Shown here: positions 7,447 to 12,470 of the stretch, in pieces
How positions within the stretch are numbered: position 1 is the stretch's first letter
Layout: each line of letters starts with the position of its first letter
Source: an uncultured Actinomycetes bacterium
GTDB lineage: Bacteria; Actinomycetota; Acidimicrobiia; Acidimicrobiales; RAAP-2
Direction: 5' to 3'
Length of the DNA stretch: 12,470 nt
Assembly (NCBI GenBank): GCA_903826715.1
Contig: CAIKFN010000162.1
Location: forward strand, 1-12,470
Position numbers and translations under genes: made by a program
Notes under the pieces: generated by a model
The model's input: the letters and a program-made list of their open reading frames with translations, nothing else
Database searches by the model: none
What the model was told of the DNA's origin: nothing

Positions 7447-8141
7447 TAGTTCGATACCTCATCAATGCCGTAGACACCTCGAACTTGGTCACGAATCATT
7501 TCACCCTTGTCGAGTTCAATTACGCGACGACGCATGCGGTCTACAAGTGCTTTGTCGTGAGTGGCCATCACAACAGTCGTTCCGGTGCGATTAATTCGCT
7601 CCAGTAGCGCCATAATTGACTCAGAGTTTGTCGGGTCAAGGTTTCCAGTTGGTTCGTCCGCGAGAAGAATAAGTGGGCGGTTTACGAAAGCACGAGCAAC
7701 AGCAACGCGCTGTTGCTCTCCACCTGAGAGCTCGCTCGGCAAATTATTAGCTTTATCGCTAAGTCCAACGAGTTCCAAGATCTGTGGGACCTGTGAATCG
7801 ACAGTTGACTTTGGTCGGCCAATCACTTCGAGGGCAAAAGCCACGTTTTCAAAGACTGTTTTGTTAGGAAGAAGTCGAAAGTCCTGGAAGACACAGCCAA
7901 TGTTGCGACGAAGGTATGGCACTCGCCACTTCGGCAAGTCACCAATGTCGCGTCCAGCTTCAAGGATGCGCCCCTGATCTGGAGTCTCTTCGCGAAGGAG
8001 CAGTCGTAGGAAAGTTGTCTTTCCAGATCCTGAAGATCCAACGAGGAATACGAATTCACCCTTTTCAATGTCGAGCGAAACGTCCTTAAGGGCGTGGGTA
8101 CCGTTCTTGTACGTCTTTGAAACATTCTCAAAACGAATCAC
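7446..8141 (-). CDS. ftsE: Cell division ATP-binding protein FtsE
   Basis: FtsE is the cytoplasmic ABC ATPase that powers FtsX at the division site. On a 231-residue reading, Walker A is GSSGSGKTT (35-43), the Q-loop Gln is in VFQDFRLL (Q86), the signature is LSGGEQQ (138-144), Walker B is ILLADE (158-163) and the switch His is H195. I chose the GTG at 8141 rather than the first in-frame GTG at 8147. A strong AGGGGG core (8152-8147) lies 5 nt before 8141 but would overlap the earlier codon. The protein also then starts VIRFENVSKTY, lining up with the MIRFE start of E. coli FtsE. The stop TAA shares a base with the ftsX ATG, so the two are translationally coupled. Confidence 0.95.
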   Translation of the reverse strand: MIRFENVSKTYKNGTHALKDVSLDIEKGEFVFLVGSSGSGKTTFLRLLLREETPDQGRILEAGRDIGDLPKWRVPYLRRNIGCVFQDFRLLPNKTVFENVAFALEVIGRPKSTVDSQVPQILELVGLSDKANNLPSELSGGEQQRVAVARAFVNRPLILLADEPTGNLDPTNSESIMALLERINRTGTTVVMATHDKALVDRMRRRVIELDKGEMIRDQVRGVYGIDEVSN

Positions 8142-8143
8142 GG

Positions 8144-8152
8144 TCACCCCCT
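8144..8152 (-). promoter_or_regulatory. Shine-Dalgarno deciding the ftsE start
   Basis: AGGGGGTGA on the - strand matches the anti-16S consensus AGGAGGTGA at 8 of 9 bases. Its core ends 5 nt before GTG 8141. The preceding bases could pair ACCC with GGGT across AAGG and partly mask it, though the stem has only four pairs. Confidence 0.6.
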
Positions 8153-8166
8153 TGGGTCAATTGATG

Positions 8167-8180
8167 AGTGTAAAAACACT
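8167..8180 (-). other. Small hairpin in the ftsE leader
   Basis: AGTGT and ACACT flank a four-base T loop on the - strand, about 26 nt before the ftsE start. It is too short and too AT-rich to call as a terminator and has no U-tract of its own. It may be chance. No strong sigma70 promoter was found; TATAAG (about 8185-8180) and TAGAAT (about 8205-8200) are -10-like but lack a good -35. Confidence 0.2.
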
Positions 8181-8271
8181 TATATCTACGTAGTAGTCAT
8201 TCTACTTTGACCAACTATGTATTCGGTGCCAAAAATCTCAGCAATTACAGGCACATTGGAATTCTTAGATT

Positions 8272-8370
8272 TCAAGCGACCTGTACAACTGCTGCCTGTA
8301 CATGAGGAGTTGGTACTTCTTCACCCATTTCACGCGACATTTTTATGTGCAGAGCAAGCGCCTCTTGCAT
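8272..8370 (-). pseudogene. Remnant of a HicB-type antitoxin (C-terminal half)
   Basis: In the 283-bp spacer between prfB and ftsE, a short frame of 32 codons from ATG 8370 (open further upstream to 8400) reads like the end of a short HicB antitoxin. It has a helix MQEALALHI, then MSREMGEEVPTP, then a strand ending AAVVQVA. Short HicB proteins typically end with an EAIxLHL helix, a GExVPxP turn and a final strand such as VEVA, followed by the stop, and here a TGA follows at the same point. The first half, with the conserved GGYxAYVPDLPGC strand pair, would fall inside prfB and is absent. No HicA toxin is seen nearby. HicB neutralises the HicA mRNA interferase. This piece has no Shine-Dalgarno and is probably a non-functional relic, though a translated microprotein cannot be excluded. 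Confidence 0.5.
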
Positions 8371-8424
8371 AAGCTCACGGCACAACGGTCGCGACAAGAA
8401 CTATTTAATCAATTTATTTATCTT

Positions 8425-9567
8425 TTACGAACGAGCGCGTTGACGACGAAGCTCTGCTTCCATGAAGCCATCGAGGTCACCATCAAGCACTGATTCAACG
8501 TTTCCAGTTTCAAAGTCGGTTCGGTGATCTTTTACGAGTTGATACGGAGCCTGTACATAGCTTCGAATTTGTGATCCCCAAGCATTCTCGCCACGGTTAC
8601 CGCTCAGTGCATCCATTTCAGCCTGGCGTTCGCTTCGTGCCTTCTCTGCAAGCTTTGCTTCCAAGATTTGCATGGCACGGTCACGGTTCTGGTGTTGAGA
8701 GCGTTCGTTCTGGCAACTCACAACAATGCCTGTTGGCATGTGCGTGATTCGAACAGCAGAGTCTGTCTTGTTGATGTGCTGACCACCAGCACCTGAAGCG
8801 CGGTAGGTGTCAACGCGGAGATCTTTTTCATCAATCTCAACTTCATCGGCACCGTCATTTAGCAGCGGAGTGATTTCAAAGCTCGCGAAGCTTGTTTGGC
8901 GACGTGCTTGTGAGTCAAAGGGACTGATTCGAACGAGACGGTGCACTCCCCGCTCTGCGCTCAGCCATCCATAGGCAAAGCGTCCTTTAATAATGAACGT
9001 GGCAGAGAGAAGGCCTGCTTCTTGTCCCTCAGAAACTTCGTCGTATTCAACACCAAATCCTCGACGCTCAGCCCAGCGTGAATACATGCGCATGAGCATT
9101 TCAGTCCAGTCCTGTGCATCTGTGCCTCCAGCACCAGCATGGAGTTCGACAATTGCATCATTTTGGTCGTAGGGACCGCTAAAAAGACTCTGTGTTTCGA
9201 GTGCACTGATTGCTTGTTCGAGTTTTGTCACAGTTGAGGTGAGCTCATCAAGGATTGCTAGATCTTCACCAGATGAAAGTGCATCACGAGAAAAATCTGC
9301 GAGCACTTCTCCATCATCAAGCGCTGCTCTCAGTGCATCAAATGAGGCGAGGTCATTATTTAGTCGCCCGAGTTCCGTTGTCACTTCACGCGCGTGATCT
9401 TGATCGTTCCAAAGATTCGGGTCTTCAGCTTCAGCGCTTAATGCAGCGTGACGCTCGCGACTCTGATCAATTTTTAAGTATTCTTTTGCCGCATTCCAGC
9501 GAACTTCGAGTGCAGCGAGTGCAGAAGAAGCTTCGCGAACTGCGTTCTCAGCCTTATGGTCGGCCAT
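8425..9567 (-). CDS. prfB: Peptide chain release factor 2 (RF2)
   Basis: RF2 reads UGA and UAA stop codons in the ribosomal A site and triggers release of the finished protein. The 380-residue chain has the class I layout: an N-terminal coiled domain, the PCRF domain with ELHAGAGGTDAQDW (141-154), the tripeptide anticodon S215-P216-F217 that marks RF2 rather than RF1, and the catalytic G261-G262-Q263 in GAGGQHINKTDSAVR. The frame runs unbroken, without the CTTTGA programmed frameshift site used for autoregulation in E. coli, so that control is absent here. The start ATG (9567) lies inside the end of secA with a 14-base overlap and no clear Shine-Dalgarno, so translation is probably coupled to secA. 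The open frame extends 44 codons further upstream, but only within secA and without RF2 similarity. Confidence 0.96.
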   Translation of the reverse strand: MADHKAENAVREASSALAALEVRWNAAKEYLKIDQSRERHAALSAEAEDPNLWNDQDHAREVTTELGRLNNDLASFDALRAALDDGEVLADFSRDALSSGEDLAILDELTSTVTKLEQAISALETQSLFSGPYDQNDAIVELHAGAGGTDAQDWTEMLMRMYSRWAERRGFGVEYDEVSEGQEAGLLSATFIIKGRFAYGWLSAERGVHRLVRISPFDSQARRQTSFASFEITPLLNDGADEVEIDEKDLRVDTYRASGAGGQHINKTDSAVRITHMPTGIVVSCQNERSQHQNRDRAMQILEAKLAEKARSERQAEMDALSGNRGENAWGSQIRSYVQAPYQLVKDHRTDFETGNVESVLDGDLDGFMEAELRRQRARS

Positions 9568-12223
9568 GGCACTGCTTAAATTTCTTGCCACTTCCACACC
9601 AGCACGGTTCATTGCGACCAATTTTGTCACCCTGCTTTGGCAGAGGCTTCTCGCCCGCCTTATGAGCTGGAAGTTCCGTGGCACCTGGCGCCACTTCATT
9701 CACGTTTGTCTGTGCGCGAGCAAGTCCGGCATCATCATTGGCTGAAACCGTAGGTGTTGCTTCAACGTGCGTTATGAAGCGAACGAAGTCACGGTCTACT
9801 TCTTCGAGCAAATGCTCAAACATTGCGTAACCCTCTTTTTGCCATGCAGTGAGTGGGTCTTGCTGAGCTACTTGGCGAAGGTGAATTCCATCACGTAAGT
9901 AGTCCATGTCAGAGAGGTGTTCACGCCAGCGCTGATCGAGGATCTGCAACATAACGTCGCGCTCAATCTCTTTGGCGGTTTCGAGACCGCCTTCGTAGCC
10001 ATCAGACTTCTCAGCGTAGATCTTCTTAGCTTCAGTAATTACAGCTTCAATTACATCTTCGCGGTCGTTAAAAGCCTTGAGGTCATCAAGCGACATCTTT
10101 GTTGGATAGTAGGTCTGAAGGTCAACCATTAACGAGTTGATGTCCCACTCTTCATCGAACTCTGAATCGAGACGGTTAAGCACTACTTCTTCAAGCACTT
10201 TCTCCATTAACTCAAATGCTTGCTCGTGGATATCTTCGCCATCAATTACCTGTTGGCGGCGGCCATAGATAACTTTTCGCTGCTCATTCATTACTTCGTC
10301 GTACTTAAGAACGTCCTTGCGGATTTCAGCGTTACGACCTTCAACACCATTCTGTGCTCGCTCGATTGCCTTGGTGACCATCTTCGCTTCGATGGCTTCA
10401 CCATCTGGCATTGTGCGGTCCATAACCCATGACACGGCACCAGTAGCAAACAAGCGAAGAAGCTCGTCTTCGAGTGAAAGATAGAAACGGCTCTCGCCTG
10501 GGTCGCCTTGACGACCTGAGCGACCACGAAGCTGATTGTCAATGCGACGTGAATCGTGTCGTTCAGTTCCTAGAACATACAGTCCACCAGCGGCACGAAC
10601 TTCTTCACCTTCAGCGTCACACAGTGGCTTCCACTTCGCGAATGATTCTTTGAACGCTGCGTCGTACTCTTCGCTGCCTGGTTCTAGGCCCTTGCCCAGT
10701 ACTTCACGATTTGCAAGTCCTTCAGCGTTACCACCGAGGATTACGTCAACTCCACGACCGGCCATGTTGGTAGCGACTGTTACTGCGTGCTTGCGACCAG
10801 CTTGGGCCACAACTTCAGCTTCACGGAAATGCTGCTTTGCGTTAAGTACTTCGTGCTGGATACCAGCCTTAGTGAGAGCCTTAGACAGCAGTTCAGACTT
10901 TTCAACCGATGCGGTACCAAGAAGCACCGGTTGTGCCTTGTCGTTTCGAGCGCGAACGTCGTCAACAATGGCATTGAATTTGTCTTGTTCGGTCTTATAA
11001 ATAAGGTCAGCCTGATCAATGCGCTTTGGATCACGGTGCGTAGGAATTGGCACAACAACGAGACCGTAGGTATTTCCAAATTCAGCCGCTTCAGTTTCAG
11101 CAGTACCAGTCATACCGGAGAGCTTTTCGTAGAGACGGAAATAGTTCTGAAGCGTAACTGTTGCCCAAGTGTGGTTTTCTTCTTGAATGCGAACGCGTTC
11201 TTTCGCTTCAACAGCTTGGTGAAGCCCGTCAGACCATCGGCGACCATCCAGGGTGCGGCCAGTGAATTCGTCAATGATCTTGACTTCGCCGTCAGCAACG
11301 AGGTATTCCTTGTCGCGGTGAAAGAGTTCCTTGGCTCGTAGTGCTTGACCTAGTTGGTGGACGTAATTTGTTGCAACTGCGTCATACAAGTTAGTAACGC
11401 CAAGTTGCTTTTCAACCTTTTCAATACCTGCTTCAGTTGGAACAACAGTCTTCTTTTCTTCATCAACTTCGTAGTCAACGTCGCGAGTTAGTGAGCGAAC
11501 GATAGTGGAGAATTGGTAGTAGAGCTTCGTGACATCAGACGCTGGGCCAGAAATGATCAGTGGGGTACGAGCTTCGTCAATCAGAATTGAGTCAACTTCG
11601 TCGACGATGGCGTAGTGGTGGCCGCGTTGCACCATGTGTTCGGCGCGACGCGCCATGTTGTCTCGTAAGTAGTCGAATCCGAATTCAGTATTTGTTCCAT
11701 AGGTCACGTCTGATGCGTAGGCATCACGCTTATCTTCAAATTCAGTGAGATCTGGCCCCACTCGTCCAACACTTAGCCCCAAGAAGCGGTGTAATTGCCC
11801 CATCCAATTGGCGTCACGAGTAGCGAGGTAATCGTTCACTGTTACAACGTGCACGCCTTTTGCGGCGAGTGCGTTCAAGTACACCGGCAATGTTGAAACG
11901 AGAGTTTTACCTTCACCAGTTTTCATTTCTGCAATCCATCCGAAGTGCAGTGCCATTCCACCCATGAGCTGTTCGTCGTAGTGACGTTGACCAAGCACAC
12001 GAGTAGCGCCTTCACGCACAACTGCAAATGCCTCAATAAGAAGGTCGTCGAGTGTTTCGCCGTCAGCGATTCGTGCACGGAATTCATCGGTCTTGGCGCG
12101 AAGTTCTTCGTCACTTAGAGCAGCCATGGCGTCACCAAGCTCGTTAATAGGTCCGACAAGACTTGCGAGTTCGCGAACTCGCTTACCTTCTCCGGCCTTC
12201 AGAATCTTGTTAAACACACTCAT
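9554..12223 (-). CDS. secA: Preprotein translocase ATPase SecA
   Basis: SecA is the motor that pushes unfolded preproteins through SecYEG across the inner membrane. The 889-residue reading starts MSVFNKILKAGEGK, where actinobacterial SecA proteins normally start. A GTG at 12298 would add 25 residues with no family support. Seen in order: the Walker A EMKTGEGKT (99-107), VNDYLATRDANWM (129-141), the DEVD box (208-211), NMAGRGVDVILGGNA and the arginine-rich QLRGRSGRQGDPG of the second helicase domain, the LRDGIHLRQVAQQDPL scaffold region, and the C-terminal zinc finger C874-x-C876-x8-C885-H886, which binds SecB or ribosome in other bacteria. It is the canonical SecA1 type. AAAGG (12239-12235) is 11 nt before the ATG. 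The 3' end overlaps prfB. Confidence 0.97.
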   Translation of the reverse strand: MSVFNKILKAGEGKRVRELASLVGPINELGDAMAALSDEELRAKTDEFRARIADGETLDDLLIEAFAVVREGATRVLGQRHYDEQLMGGMALHFGWIAEMKTGEGKTLVSTLPVYLNALAAKGVHVVTVNDYLATRDANWMGQLHRFLGLSVGRVGPDLTEFEDKRDAYASDVTYGTNTEFGFDYLRDNMARRAEHMVQRGHHYAIVDEVDSILIDEARTPLIISGPASDVTKLYYQFSTIVRSLTRDVDYEVDEEKKTVVPTEAGIEKVEKQLGVTNLYDAVATNYVHQLGQALRAKELFHRDKEYLVADGEVKIIDEFTGRTLDGRRWSDGLHQAVEAKERVRIQEENHTWATVTLQNYFRLYEKLSGMTGTAETEAAEFGNTYGLVVVPIPTHRDPKRIDQADLIYKTEQDKFNAIVDDVRARNDKAQPVLLGTASVEKSELLSKALTKAGIQHEVLNAKQHFREAEVVAQAGRKHAVTVATNMAGRGVDVILGGNAEGLANREVLGKGLEPGSEEYDAAFKESFAKWKPLCDAEGEEVRAAGGLYVLGTERHDSRRIDNQLRGRSGRQGDPGESRFYLSLEDELLRLFATGAVSWVMDRTMPDGEAIEAKMVTKAIERAQNGVEGRNAEIRKDVLKYDEVMNEQRKVIYGRRQQVIDGEDIHEQAFELMEKVLEEVVLNRLDSEFDEEWDINSLMVDLQTYYPTKMSLDDLKAFNDREDVIEAVITEAKKIYAEKSDGYEGGLETAKEIERDVMLQILDQRWREHLSDMDYLRDGIHLRQVAQQDPLTAWQKEGYAMFEHLLEEVDRDFVRFITHVEATPTVSANDDAGLARAQTNVNEVAPGATELPAHKAGEKPLPKQGDKIGRNEPCWCGSGKKFKQCHGRP

Positions 12224-12235
12224 GTTGTGACTTAC

Positions 12236-12265
12236 CTTTAGTACTAGTACTTCTAAAGCTTTAGA
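12236..12265 (-). promoter_or_regulatory. Twin palindromes and possible SD-masking hairpin in the secA leader
   Basis: Two perfect palindromes abut: TCTAAAGCTTTAGA (12265-12252) and AGTACTAGTACT (12251-12240). The secA Shine-Dalgarno follows at once. On the RNA, CTTTAG (12258-12253) can pair with either of two identical CTAAAG copies: the upstream one (12264-12259, with a small loop) or the downstream one (12241-12236), which includes the AAAG of the Shine-Dalgarno. This is an arrangement that could act as a switch, or the DNA palindromes could be a regulator site. Both are inferences; the pairing itself is read directly. Confidence 0.4.
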
Positions 12266-12454
12266 GCTGCGAGTGCCTGACCTGGTCTTTGACCCCACAC
12301 CCGCCTACGCCGGGGATGACCACTTTGATCAATCCAACGCAGGACTTACATCTAAACCGCGCCATGCTCAGCGTCGTTAAACGCCTTACGTGGGTCGTTT
12401 TGCCCGCGGCTAGCATCGACTTTCAACCACAGCACACTCGCAGCCCTGGGATAC

Positions 12455-12460
12455 ATTCTA
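12455..12460 (-). promoter_or_regulatory. Possible -10 element upstream of secA
   Basis: TAGAAT on the - strand matches the -10 consensus at 5 of 6 bases, but its -35 would lie outside the window. If real, it would give a leader of roughly 225 nt. The rest of 12266-12470 holds no gene I recognise: a - strand frame is open from the right edge to a TAG at 12352, and a + strand frame is open from ATG 12316 to the edge, but neither resembles a known family. The hpf gene common before secA is not seen. Confidence 0.2.
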
Positions 12461-12470
12461 GGCGTTTTAG

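Noticed and set aside
8281..8302. Direct repeat CTGTACA spaced 15 bp apart
   Set aside because: It falls within the HicB-like frame as a repeated Val-Gln codon pair and has only two copies, so it is not an array.
9568..9699. 44-codon upstream extension of prfB
   Set aside because: It lies wholly within secA, has no RF2 similarity, and MADHKAEN is a natural RF2 start.
10536..11341. Long + strand open frames (154 and 184 codons) antisense to secA
   Set aside because: They are mirror frames of the conserved secA coding strand, with no recognisable protein features or ribosome binding site.
12224..12298. 25-residue N-terminal extension of SecA from GTG 12298
   Set aside because: Actinobacterial SecA starts at the MSVFNKIL position; the extension crosses the palindromes and has no family support.
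1..12470. tRNA, rRNA or CRISPR array
   Set aside because: No T-loop GTTCRANNC with paired stem, no rRNA-like stretch and no regularly spaced repeats were seen on either strand.

Overview
The window looks like a chromosomal stretch from an actinobacterium of moderate base composition (roughly half G+C, judged by eye and not counted). The evidence is a fused PafB-PafC regulator, a family known from Actinobacteria, and the actinobacterial order prfB-ftsE-ftsX. The gene density and very short spacers would fit a streamlined planktonic lineage, for example acI or Luna-type Microbacteriaceae. That placement is inference, and the sequence alone does not settle it.

Layout, left to right. Bases 1-373 (+) hold the N-terminal ATPase part of a TraG/VirD4-like conjugation coupling protein. 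It stops about 46 residues after its Walker A motif and is probably a remnant of an integrated element. Facing it is pafBC (412-2337, -), a DNA-damage-response transcription activator. A 137-bp divergent spacer separates pafBC from a short + strand set: a FmdB-type zinc-ribbon protein (2475-2741) and an amidase-signature hydrolase (2758-4212). Next on the + strand are dxs (4256-6181, first step of the MEP isoprenoid pathway) and msrB (6200-6595, methionine sulfoxide repair). Both dxs and msrB carry a TAnnnT hexamer whose last base lies exactly 7 nt before the first base of the start codon, which suggests leaderless mRNAs.

The right half is on the - strand, transcribed from right to left: secA (12223-9554), prfB (9567-8425, overlapping secA by 14 nt), a 283-bp spacer, ftsE (8141-7446) and ftsX (7446-6592, start overlapping the ftsE stop by one base). 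The end of ftsX overlaps the end of msrB by 4 bases. SecA drives Sec-dependent export. RF2 terminates translation at UGA/UAA. FtsEX is the ABC-type complex that controls peptidoglycan hydrolysis at division. The prfB-ftsE spacer contains what looks like the C-terminal half of a HicB antitoxin. The leader of secA contains two abutting perfect palindromes and a possible hairpin over its Shine-Dalgarno.

Most of the window is ordinary housekeeping sequence and I see no new multi-gene system. The items worth a second look are the two mobile-element or toxin-antitoxin relics, the secA leader structure, the two predicted leaderless starts, the nested secA/prfB junction and the exclusive use of TAA stops. 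All coordinates and motifs were read by eye; no database search was run.
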